Assembly (NCBI GenBank): GCA_013824245.1
Contig: PNNN01000049.1
Span: forward strand, 77,202-141,201
DNA from: Chlorobiaceae bacterium
Lineage (GTDB): Bacteria; Bacteroidota; Ignavibacteria; UBA10030; SZUA-254
Reading direction: 5' to 3'
DNA length: 64,000 nt
In this document: in pieces, positions 55,577-62,376 of the stretch
How the letters are laid out: the number at the start of each line of letters is the position of its first letter
How positions within the stretch are numbered: position 1 is the stretch's first letter
The notes under the pieces: generated by a model
The model's input: only the letters and a program-made list of their open reading frames with translations
Told to the model about the DNA's origin: nothing
Databases searched by the model: none
Position numbers and translations under genes: made by a program

Positions 55577-55825
55577 ATGCCAAATATTGATGAAATAAAG
55601 AAAACAATTGAAACACTATCTCCTGATGATTATGGGAAATTAAGACAATGGTTTTCAGAGAGAGATTGGGAAAGATGGGATGAACAAATTGAGAATGATT
55701 CGAAATCCGGGAAGCTGGATTTTCTGGTTAAAGAATTTGAAGATGATGACAAAATATTTAGTGAAGCTCGTCTTCCGCAAAATACAGGACGACGGCAAAG
55801 CCGGAATCCACATGTACGGGTATAA
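55577..55825 (+). CDS. Antitoxin-like small protein with a scrambled C-terminus
   Basis: An 82-residue ORF. Residues 1-61 (starting MPNIDEIKKTIETLSPDDYGKLRQWF and continuing through ERDWERWDEQIENDSKSGKLDFLVKE) look like the small acidic antitoxin-type family that precedes RelE/ParE-like toxins. After about residue 61 the frame runs, out of phase, through the DUF35 3' fragment, giving the unrelated tail ARLPQNTGRRQSRNPHVRV. The natural C-terminus and any toxin partner are missing. It is therefore probably a gene truncated by the same rearrangement that left the DUF35 fragment. Confidence 0.55.
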   Translation: MPNIDEIKKTIETLSPDDYGKLRQWFSERDWERWDEQIENDSKSGKLDFLVKEFEDDDKIFSEARLPQNTGRRQSRNPHVRV

Positions 55826-55841
55826 AGCTGTGTTGGCTTAA
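55761..55841 (+). pseudogene. 3' fragment of a second DUF35 gene
   Basis: Translates in a single frame to [18 protein letters not shown] followed by YGYKAVLA and a stop. This is identical in protein to the last 26 codons of the DUF35 gene (47909-47989). The DNA differs at 8 of 81 positions, all third-codon and synonymous. Homology stops abruptly at 55761. It is a remnant or displaced end, without upstream coding sequence. Confidence 0.9.
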
Positions 55842-55851
55842 ATAAAATATT

Positions 55852-55910
55852 ACCGCAGAGGCGCAGAGGAACGCGGAGAATAACTCAGCGATCTCAGCGT
55901 CTCCGCGGTG
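55852..55910. repeat. GC-rich palindromic repeat (gcagagg type)
   Basis: Arms of 18 nt (55851-55868 and 55893-55910) are complementary at 14 positions, with internal cgcagagg repeats. It resembles dispersed 'CCGCAGAGGCGCAGAG' repeats found in many environmental genomes. Confidence 0.6.
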
Positions 55911-55920
55911 AAAAAATACG

Positions 55921-56010
55921 CAAGCTGGGAAGGAGTTCTACTCCTGACCCAAGGAGAGCAGGGATTTGATTTTGTGTCTTTTTCATCATACATTAACGCT
56001 GAAATTATAG
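55921..56010 (+). repeat. Interspersed repeat with promoter boxes, copy 2
   Basis: Begins caagctggga and contains gggatttgattttgtgtc, then tacattaacgctgaaat. TTTG (55965-55968), 20 nt, TACATTAA (55989-55996). It is the best promoter candidate for the ATPase/DUF4435 pair at 56159. Confidence 0.6.
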
Positions 56011-56084
56011 AAGAACAAGTTGAATAAGAAAATAGCAATCTCACTGCCTGTATGTTAGCACGACATAGGGCAGTATAATTAATA

Positions 56085-56100
56085 GTTAGGTTGCGATTTG
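56085..56100 (+). repeat. Left inverted repeat of the PARIS-like cassette (GTTRRRY core)
   Basis: gttaggttgcgatttg matches the reverse complement of 58372-58387 at 15 of 16 positions. The first seven bases, gttaggt, fit the integron R' core GTTRRRY. Confidence 0.6.
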
Positions 56101-56158
56101 GAAAAATTAAATATTTTTTTCTAAAGAAGAGTTTTTAGTAACAGAGAAGGAGAATTAA

Positions 56159-57505
56159 ATGAGAATATCACGTATTTCTATCAAAGGTCTATTCGGAATA
56201 TTTACACACGAAATTGGCTTGAAATCTGACGAGCGCATTACAATTATTCATGGACCTAATGGCGTAGGCAAAACAGTGATTCTAACCATGATCAATTCAT
56301 TCTTTTGTGGGCGTTATGGTATTTTTCAGAGCATCCCATTCGAAGAATTTTCGATAGCATTTGATGATGGTAGAATCCTTAATCTTAAAAAGATTCCAAG
56401 GCCGACTGACCCAAACCTGCCACCTCACAAACGTCAGGATGATTTAATATTGGAATTTCATACGGAAGGTTCTAAGCCTTTATCATATCCTCTTAAACCT
56501 TTGCAAGATATTAGGCTTCAAATGCCTGTACAGATGATAGAACAAGTTATCCCTGGACTAGAAAGTATTGGTCCAGCTACTTGGCATTATTTACCAACAC
56601 AAGAAATCTTATCTATCGAGGATATTGTAGAACGATTTGGGGATAGACTACCTATTGAGAGACGTCCTAAAGAAACACAACCAGAATGGCTTTCTGAAAT
56701 TAAAAAGGGCATTAGTGTAAAATTTATAGAAACTCAGCGTTTGCTAACATATTCAAAGATTAGAAGACAAAGAGAATTCGAAGATAAACCTTCAATGATT
56801 CCTGCTGTACGAACCTATTCTGAAGAACTTGCTACAATGATTCAATCAAAGTTAGCTGAATATGCTTCGCTTGCTCAATCCTTGGATCGATCATTTCCGA
56901 CACGACTCGTGAAAGGCTCTGGTACAATTCATTCAACAATCGATCAGCTTAGAAACGATCTCAATTCACTCGAAGAAAAGCGAGCACGATTAGAAATTGC
57001 AGGTCTTCTAGACAGAGATCCAGATGTTGACTTTCGAGAATTTCTCAATATAGATGCTAATAATAGTTTTGTTTTATCAGTTTATATCGATGACGTAAAA
57101 AAGAAATTGGCTGTGTTTGATGAATTGTCTAATAAAATTGATCTCTTAGTTAAAATTATCAATAATCGTTTTCTATTCAAAGAAATGTCAATAAGCAAGA
57201 AAGATGGTTTCGTATTTAAAGCATCAAATGATAAAAAAGTTCCAACAGCAAGTCTCTCCTCTGGTGAACAGCATGAGCTTGTATTATTCTATGAATTACT
57301 ATTCAAGGTAAAACCTTCGTCGCTTATTCTTATAGATGAACCAGAATTATCATTACACGTTGGTTGGCAACAACAGTTTCTAAATGACATAGAGGATATA
57401 ACAAAATTGACAGGTTTTCATATCCTTATAGCTACACATTCACCTCAAATAATTCATGACCGTTGGGATATTACTGTAGAGCTTAAGGGGCCACAGAATG
57501 CTTAG
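56159..57505 (+). CDS. ariA: AAA-family ATPase of a PARIS-like anti-phage system (AriA)
   Basis: A 448-residue SMC/ABC-type ATPase. It has Walker A GPNGVGKT (32-39), an ABC-signature-like LSSGEQHE (366-373), Walker B LILIDEPE with Asp393-Glu394, and an H-loop-like THSPQIIH. A central helical segment (about 240-285, with LRNDLNSLEEKRARLEIAG) suggests a coiled coil. AAGGAGAATTAA precedes the ATG. It overlaps the DUF4435 gene by 8 nt. AAA15-type ATPase plus DUF4435 is the PARIS pairing, in which AriA senses phage anti-restriction proteins and restrains AriB. The trigger here is unknown. Confidence 0.8.
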   Translation: MRISRISIKGLFGIFTHEIGLKSDERITIIHGPNGVGKTVILTMINSFFCGRYGIFQSIPFEEFSIAFDDGRILNLKKIPRPTDPNLPPHKRQDDLILEFHTEGSKPLSYPLKPLQDIRLQMPVQMIEQVIPGLESIGPATWHYLPTQEILSIEDIVERFGDRLPIERRPKETQPEWLSEIKKGISVKFIETQRLLTYSKIRRQREFEDKPSMIPAVRTYSEELATMIQSKLAEYASLAQSLDRSFPTRLVKGSGTIHSTIDQLRNDLNSLEEKRARLEIAGLLDRDPDVDFREFLNIDANNSFVLSVYIDDVKKKLAVFDELSNKIDLLVKIINNRFLFKEMSISKKDGFVFKASNDKKVPTASLSSGEQHELVLFYELLFKVKPSSLILIDEPELSLHVGWQQQFLNDIEDITKLTGFHILIATHSPQIIHDRWDITVELKGPQNA

Positions 57506-58349
57506 TTGTTTGACAGCAAACGATATCGCAAACACTGTACGCCTAACGCGGACAACATTTGCTGGGGCAATCGTAATTACTGAGGGTGGTACAGATATTA
57601 GGGTGTATGAGCGTTTTCTTAACAAACCTCGTTGTCGGTTCATACCTTCGAACGGTAAGCCCAATGCAGTAAAAGCCACTTTAATACTTGATGGTGAAAA
57701 CTTCGCAGGGCTGTTAACAATTGTAGACGCTGATTTTGACTATTTAGAATCGATTACTCCTCCAAGCCCAAATATTCTTTTCACTGATACACATGATCTC
57801 GATACGATGCTTTTAGGTTCATCATCACTTGATAAAGTTTTGAGCGAACTATTATCTATCCCAAAAGCGAAGAGCATGCCTGCTCCTATTCTTACTCTTG
57901 CCTTTCAAGCAGCATTACCGGTAGGCTATTTTCGATGGATTTCATCGCCACATAAAGATAACTTAGGTCTGAAATTCAAAGGTATTGTTTTTGCTAATTT
58001 TGTTACAACTCCATCTTTTACTACAAATGTTGATGATATGATCAACGAAGTTACGAGGGTTACAGGTTCTTGTTCAATTGATGTTACAAATATTAAAGCA
58101 CAGCTTGCGACTCTCAATTCCGGCTCTTTTGACAAATGGCAGGTTTGTTCTGGACACGATTTGGTTGAGTTGCTTTATTTGGCTCTGAAGATACACTGGG
58201 GTAATCATCGCTTATTATCAATTACATCTGATATCTTTGCTGCAATGCTTCGGATGGCTTATGAGTATTCTGATTTTAAGTCTAGTAATCTATTTCGCCA
58301 AATATTAGCCTGGCAAACAAATAATGCTTCATTTCAAGTCATACAGTAG
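57498..58349 (+). CDS. ariB: DUF4435 / TOPRIM-like effector of a PARIS-like system (AriB)
   Basis: A 283-residue protein. The TOPRIM-like signature is VITEGGTDIRVYERFL with Glu29, and LLTIVDADFDYL with Asp77, Asp79 and Asp81. TDTHDLDTMLLGSSS is typical of DUF4435. In PARIS, AriB is a nuclease effector that, once released from AriA, cleaves host tRNA and aborts infection. Here that role is inferred from the gene pair and motifs. It starts within the last 8 nt of the ATPase gene, so the two are translationally coupled. Confidence 0.8.
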   Translation: MLSCLTANDIANTVRLTRTTFAGAIVITEGGTDIRVYERFLNKPRCRFIPSNGKPNAVKATLILDGENFAGLLTIVDADFDYLESITPPSPNILFTDTHDLDTMLLGSSSLDKVLSELLSIPKAKSMPAPILTLAFQAALPVGYFRWISSPHKDNLGLKFKGIVFANFVTTPSFTTNVDDMINEVTRVTGSCSIDVTNIKAQLATLNSGSFDKWQVCSGHDLVELLYLALKIHWGNHRLLSITSDIFAAMLRMAYEYSDFKSSNLFRQILAWQTNNASFQVIQ

Positions 58350-58371
58350 ATTAATTATATACATCACTCGG

Positions 58372-58387
58372 CAAAACGCAACCTAAC
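58372..58387 (-). repeat. Right inverted repeat of the PARIS-like cassette (RYYYAAC core)
   Basis: caaaacgcaacctaac pairs with 56085-56100. acctaac (58381-58387) fits the integron R'' core RYYYAAC. Confidence 0.6.
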
Positions 58388-58452
58388 CAACAGCTCAAGC
58401 TGACGGAATGATCGCACTGCAATTTGCATGGCTGGCAACGGTTTAGAATAAA
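58381..58452. other. attC-like sequence downstream of the cassette
   Basis: acctaac-caacag-ctcaagctgacgg resembles the left half of integron attC sites (RYYYAACAA...TCAAGCxGACG). The right half is degenerate: gtttaga near 58440 does not satisfy GTTRRRY. No integron integrase lies in the window. Confidence 0.4.
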
Positions 58453-58479
58453 TTTGAAAGCTAAAGGATGGATAATAAA

Positions 58480-59442
58480 ATGAAAGCTATAGTTTATCAT
58501 AAATATGGATCACCCGATGTTCTTGAATTAAAAGAGGTAGAAAAACCTACTCCAAAGGATGATGAAGTCTTGGTAAAAATTCATGCGGCATCCCTGAATG
58601 CATATGACTGGCATGTCATGAGAGGTAAACCGTTCTTGGTGCGCCTAATGGGCTTTGGGTTTCTGAAACCAAAAAAACAAATCCTCGGAGCTGACATGGC
58701 GGGGCGGGTTGAAGCGGTTGGCAGAAACGTAAAACGGTTTCAGCCGGATGATGAGGTATTCGGGACCATATCGGGCAGTTTTGCCGAGTATGTATGTGCT
58801 CGTGAAAAATATCTGGCGTTGAAACCGGCAAATATGTCGTTCGAGGAAGCAGCGGCTGTACCTATGGCGGCAATCACCGCCCTGCAGGGTCTTCGCGACA
58901 AAGGACAGATTCAGCCAGGGCAAAAGGTCTTGATCAATGGTGCGTCTGGTGGTGTTGGTACGTTCGCTGTGCAGATTGCCAAATCGTTCGGGGTTGAAGT
59001 GACTGCCGTGTGCAGCACAAGGAATTTGGACAAGGCGCGCTCGATTGGCGCTGATCAGGTCATTGATTATACTCAAGAAGATTTCACCAAAAATGGGCAG
59101 CGGTATGACCTGATTCTTGTTGCTAACGGACATCAATCGATTTTAGATTACAAGCGTGCATTAAGTCCCAAGGGAATTTGTGTCATAGCCGGAGGAGGTT
59201 CCATGACTCAAATGTTCCAAGCCATGCTGTTAGGACCATTGATATCAAAGACCGGGAGTAGGAAAATGTATAACATGCTGGCGAAACTAAACCAGAAAGA
59301 TTTGGTCTTTCTAAAAGAGCTTCTTGAAGCCGGCAAAGTAGTACCTGTTATAGACAGACGTTATCCGTTTAGTGAGGTTCCTGAAGCTCTCCGGTACCTT
59401 GAAGAAGGACATGCCCGAGGGAAAGTTGTTATCACACTGTAG
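58480..59442 (+). CDS. Medium-chain NAD(P)-dependent oxidoreductase (quinone-reductase-like)
   Basis: A 320-residue zinc-independent MDR enzyme. It has the N-terminal MKAIVYHKYGSPDVLELKEV, ILGADMAGRVEAVG, GSFAEYVCA, and the Rossmann motif VLINGASGGVGTFAVQIAK with a following CSTRN that suggests NADP(H). The structural and catalytic zinc cysteines are absent, as in quinone oxidoreductases. The ATG at 58480 gives the family's usual N-terminus; an in-frame ATG at 58468 would add MDNK. It is not obviously linked to the defence genes upstream. Confidence 0.88.
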   Translation: MKAIVYHKYGSPDVLELKEVEKPTPKDDEVLVKIHAASLNAYDWHVMRGKPFLVRLMGFGFLKPKKQILGADMAGRVEAVGRNVKRFQPDDEVFGTISGSFAEYVCAREKYLALKPANMSFEEAAAVPMAAITALQGLRDKGQIQPGQKVLINGASGGVGTFAVQIAKSFGVEVTAVCSTRNLDKARSIGADQVIDYTQEDFTKNGQRYDLILVANGHQSILDYKRALSPKGICVIAGGGSMTQMFQAMLLGPLISKTGSRKMYNMLAKLNQKDLVFLKELLEAGKVVPVIDRRYPFSEVPEALRYLEEGHARGKVVITL

Positions 59443-59561
59443 TGCCGCTGCTTAATCAGCGGCTCAATCTGAATATCTAGACATCTAAGTTATTCCTACC
59501 CGATTTTGTTTTATCTTCTATTCTGCTTAATTTAAATCAAAGTTTACTATATGAAGATATA

Positions 59562-59629
59562 TTTCACGAAGGAACACGAAGAAAAAGATTTCACGAAGAA
59601 CCACGAAGCTTTTCCGTGATCTTCGTGTA
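59562..59629. repeat. CACGAAG repeat cluster, copy A
   Basis: Four direct tcacgaag / acacgaag / ccacgaag units, then the inverted form cttcgtg, can fold into a hairpin. It sits immediately upstream of the GxxExxY gene. Confidence 0.75.
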
Positions 59630-59649
59630 ACAAAACAAAGGAGGGGAAT

Positions 59650-60021
59650 ATGGAGTTTGAATCGTTATCGAAGGATGTCCTTGGCGCCGCGATAGAAGTT
59701 CATAAACATCTGGGACCTGGGTTGCTGGAGTCTGCATATGAAGAATGTCTATCCTACGAATTGATGCAATGGGGATATAAGATTGAGCGACAGAAACCGA
59801 TTCCTGTAGTGTACAAAGAAATTAAGTTGGAGTGTGGATACAGAATCGATATCCTCGTTGAAGATAAAATTGTATTGGAATTAAAATCGGTAGATTGCTT
59901 TAATCCGGTTCATGAAGCGCAGATACTGACTTACATGAAATTTGCTCAAAAGAAAGTCGGGTTGTTGATCAATTTCAATGTTGCGCTTCTGAAGAATGGT
60001 ATTAAACGGTATGTGCTTTAG
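59650..60021 (+). CDS. GxxExxY protein (PD-(D/E)XK-like fold)
   Basis: A 123-residue protein with the name-giving motif GLLESAY (Gly24, Glu27, Tyr30) and a nuclease-like signature GYRIDILVEDKIVLELK (Asp67, Glu77, Lys79). Family members are common in environmental genomes, often in several copies; no activity is established to my knowledge. AAAGGAGGGG precedes the ATG. The gene is bracketed by CACGAAG repeats on both sides, and a similar repeat closes the window, suggesting a repeat-associated or mobile unit. Confidence 0.85.
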   Translation: MEFESLSKDVLGAAIEVHKHLGPGLLESAYEECLSYELMQWGYKIERQKPIPVVYKEIKLECGYRIDILVEDKIVLELKSVDCFNPVHEAQILTYMKFAQKKVGLLINFNVALLKNGIKRYVL

Positions 60022-60037
60022 TTATATGATAAAATCA

Positions 60038-60060
60038 TTACACGAAGGGGCACGAAGAAA
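60038..60060. repeat. CACGAAG repeat cluster, copy B
   Basis: ttacacgaaggggcacgaag lies directly after the GxxExxY gene, completing a repeat-gene-repeat arrangement. Confidence 0.7.
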
Positions 60061-60064
60061 ATAA

Positions 60065-60445
60065 ATGGCCCGGATATTCTATATTCTGATCTTGTTATTT
60101 GTACTCATGCCTGTTGCACACGGGCAAGAACCGAAGGATACTTCAACAATCAAACCGAATATATTCGATTCAGGATTGTCTATTGTTACCCCGCCTGTTC
60201 TCTCCAATTTGTCATTCAGAACTGCACCAGTGTTTTATCCGACACTTCTTCAACCATCGTTTACTTTAAGTATGCAGCCTTTCTCCTGGAAATCACCTGA
60301 GAAAGTTGATCTTGTATCTTCTTGGAAAAGTGTACTGGCCAAGCAGGAAGAACTTAGAACTCTCAGGACAATTTTGGGAACTGTCCAGCTTGGCGGTGTT
60401 GCCTATCTTGCCTACCGGCATATAAAGAAATACGGCTTGAAGTAA
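60065..60445 (+). CDS. Exported protein of unknown function (126 aa)
   Basis: Signal peptide MARIFYILILLFVLMPVAHG, cleavage near HGQ. A Pro/Ser/Thr-rich middle (SIVTPPVLSNLSFRTAPVFYP) follows, then a C-terminal amphipathic segment ending LGGVAYLAYRHIKKYGLK, which could be a membrane-contacting helix. I recognise no family. The repeat upstream overlaps its ribosome-binding region (GAAGAAAATAA). Confidence 0.65.
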   Translation: MARIFYILILLFVLMPVAHGQEPKDTSTIKPNIFDSGLSIVTPPVLSNLSFRTAPVFYPTLLQPSFTLSMQPFSWKSPEKVDLVSSWKSVLAKQEELRTLRTILGTVQLGGVAYLAYRHIKKYGLK

Positions 60446-60576
60446 ATATTTGACTCGACTTTTTGATCAAAGCTGTTTATCTTGTCAATCCCATTCCAAA
60501 TTTTTTTGAATATCCTTTTTGTTGCATTCCGATCAGATATCCTTATTTTTGAACAAAATGTATGGTATAAGCGACA

Positions 60577-60600
60577 TAATGTCAAATATATTTGACATTA
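60577..60600. promoter_or_regulatory. 24-bp perfect palindromic operator
   Basis: The two 12-bp halves taatgtcaaata and tatttgacatta are perfect reverse complements. The centre contains TATATTTG (60587-60594), a perfect -7 box, so a bound repressor would block the promoter. It ends 58 nt before the XRE-family gene, its likely autoregulator. Confidence 0.7.
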
Positions 60601-60657
60601 AATAAATTAATTATTACATTACTATCGAGTTTCAACAATATCTGTTAGACATAGAAG

Positions 60658-60867
60658 ATGAAAACAAACTTGCGTAAATATAGATTCGAAGGTGGCGACT
60701 TAAGTCAACAGCAGCTTGCTGATATGATTAAGGTCTCGCGTCAAACGATTGTAGCGATTGAGCGGGGCGACTATAATCTCTCGGTGAAGCTTGCGTTATT
60801 GCTTGCCCGCAAACTCAACACGACTGTCGATGAACTTTTTCAACTTGAGGAGAAAGATTATGTTTAA
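60658..60867 (+). CDS. Small XRE-family helix-turn-helix regulator
   Basis: A 69-residue single-domain HTH_3 protein. LSQQQLADMIKVSRQTIVAIERGDYNLSVKLALLLARKL is the DNA-binding domain, and the protein ends TVDELFQLEEKDYV, a common end of this short regulator type. These regulators typically sit before a small membrane-protein gene, as here (8-nt overlap). The perfect palindrome upstream is its probable operator. Confidence 0.92.
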   Translation: MKTNLRKYRFEGGDLSQQQLADMIKVSRQTIVAIERGDYNLSVKLALLLARKLNTTVDELFQLEEKDYV

Positions 60868-61528
60868 ATGGGACAAGATATCCTGGATAGCCAGCGGAAT
60901 ATTTCTCGCCGGATTATTGCTTGGTGCATTTGTCAATGAACTATTTCTATATCTGATGGTCGGCGGCTTTCTGCTGAGATCGACATTGCTCGCCTTCGGT
61001 GTAGCAAAAATATATGCCGACGAACGGCAGATGCAAATCCAATATCATTCGGGTAACATAGCGCTAACCGTGCTGGTTGTTGCAATCATTATTTTTGCTG
61101 TCAAAGCAGGGCTCAGTGGTAAGCAAGCATTCGATGAGTACGCGATGTTAGTTACGATTGCTTTGGTTGCCAAAGGGGTAGTAGGTCTGGTTATGATCGG
61201 CGATTACCGTGCAGTAGCTGTGCGGATTACAGTGATTGCAGGTGTTGCAATTACTCTCTTCGCATCCCTATCGCATGGTTTTTCATTGGGTACACTTATG
61301 GAAGCGTCACCCGGATTGCTTATTATCATCGTAGGGTTGCTTGGAATCAAGCGACCGATGATAAGTGCTGCGCTGCTTGCTATCATTGGACTCGCGACAT
61401 TTATATTTTTCGGTCCCGGCGGTGGACTAACAGAAACTCGCATCTTCATGGGAATCATACTCTCGCTGCCGCTGTTTGTGACTGCGTTCTGTTTTTACAA
61501 AGGTGCAAGGATTGAAAAGAAGAATTAA
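60860..61528 (+). CDS. Membrane protein paired with the XRE regulator
   Basis: A 222-residue protein with about seven hydrophobic helices. The start at 60860 (GAGGAGA 7 nt upstream) is favoured over an upstream in-frame ATG inside the regulator gene. The YADERQMQIQYHSGNIAL segment after the second helix resembles the DERxxxIxxxSG motif of DUF2178-type membrane proteins, which are often encoded beside small XRE regulators. Function unknown. Confidence 0.8.
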   Translation: MFKWDKISWIASGIFLAGLLLGAFVNELFLYLMVGGFLLRSTLLAFGVAKIYADERQMQIQYHSGNIALTVLVVAIIIFAVKAGLSGKQAFDEYAMLVTIALVAKGVVGLVMIGDYRAVAVRITVIAGVAITLFASLSHGFSLGTLMEASPGLLIIIVGLLGIKRPMISAALLAIIGLATFIFFGPGGGLTETRIFMGIILSLPLFVTAFCFYKGARIEKKN

Positions 61529-61622
61529 TAAATGACTGTATCTCGTGTCTGGATTTATCCAGGTGTCGGGATATTCTTCATTTGAATTTGGTAACGCAAC
61601 AGAAAAAGAAACATGCACATGC

Positions 61623-61654
61623 GTTGGAATGATAGAATAATTGCTCTATCTCAA
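61623..61654 (+). promoter_or_regulatory. Promoter candidate for the gene at 61705
   Basis: GTTG (61623-61626), 20 nt, TATCTCAA (61647-61654), about 50 nt before the ATG. Confidence 0.35.
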
Positions 61655-61704
61655 TTACCCTAATTAACTAATGTTCAATAAATCAAAATAAGGAAGGAGT
61701 CATT

Positions 61705-62238
61705 ATGATCTCCAGAAAATTATATTCGATCGTTCCGATAATTTGTTTGACTATGATCTCAATAGTTCTCTTTGGTACTGAGAGAACAAATGCACAAACG
61801 ACCGTAAGAATCGGCACATTCGATTCGAGAGCGGTTGCCATAGTGTATTGCAATTCAAAGTATTTCAAAAGTTCTATGGAACCGTTGATGGCGCAGATGA
61901 AAACCGCTAAGGAAAAGGATGATAAAAAAACAATAACTAAAATTGAAAGAGAAGGATCATTGCGGCAAACGATGATGCACGAGCAGGGATTCGGTACAGG
62001 TTCAATCAGTGGTATCATCGAAACGGTGAAGGATAAAATTGCAGTTTTAGCAAAGGACGAAAATTTTACAGCAATTGTCTCAAAGTGGGAGTTAGTTTAC
62101 GGCGGTGCGGATGTTGAACTAGTAGATATAACAGAAAAGATTGCCGCCTTCTTCGAGCCAAATGATAGGATGAAAGAAATGATAAAAGAAGTTCTGGAAT
62201 CGGAGCCGATAAAGGATGCGTATTTGATTGAAGACTGA
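61705..62238 (+). CDS. Exported OmpH/Skp-like protein
   Basis: A 177-residue protein with a signal peptide (MISRKLYSIVPIICLTMISI ... NAQ). The mature part begins VRIGTFDSRAVAIVY, like the IGYVDSxxV start of OmpH/Skp chaperones. A charged helical middle follows (about 60-85). The end IAVLAKDENFTAIVSKWELVYGGADVELVDITEKI parallels the Skp-type C-terminal strand and 'DVTDEI' motif. AAGGAAGGAG precedes the ATG. A periplasmic chaperone-like role is possible but not certain. Confidence 0.6.
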   Translation: MISRKLYSIVPIICLTMISIVLFGTERTNAQTTVRIGTFDSRAVAIVYCNSKYFKSSMEPLMAQMKTAKEKDDKKTITKIEREGSLRQTMMHEQGFGTGSISGIIETVKDKIAVLAKDENFTAIVSKWELVYGGADVELVDITEKIAAFFEPNDRMKEMIKEVLESEPIKDAYLIED

Positions 62239-62376
62239 ATTATAAAGACTATCGGAAGCATGCCAATGAGAATTAATCCTCGTGAACCAGCTTATTAGTA
62301 TGCTTACGGAAGTTAATAATTGCAAAAATTTTTCCAGTGTATGTGCAGAGATAATCTATCGAGAGGAAATGATGTT

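Noticed and set aside
47909..55841. Classical composite transposon or prophage for the adhesin block
   Set aside because: No transposase, integrase or phage gene lies between the duplicated DUF35 ends; only the border duplication supports mobility.
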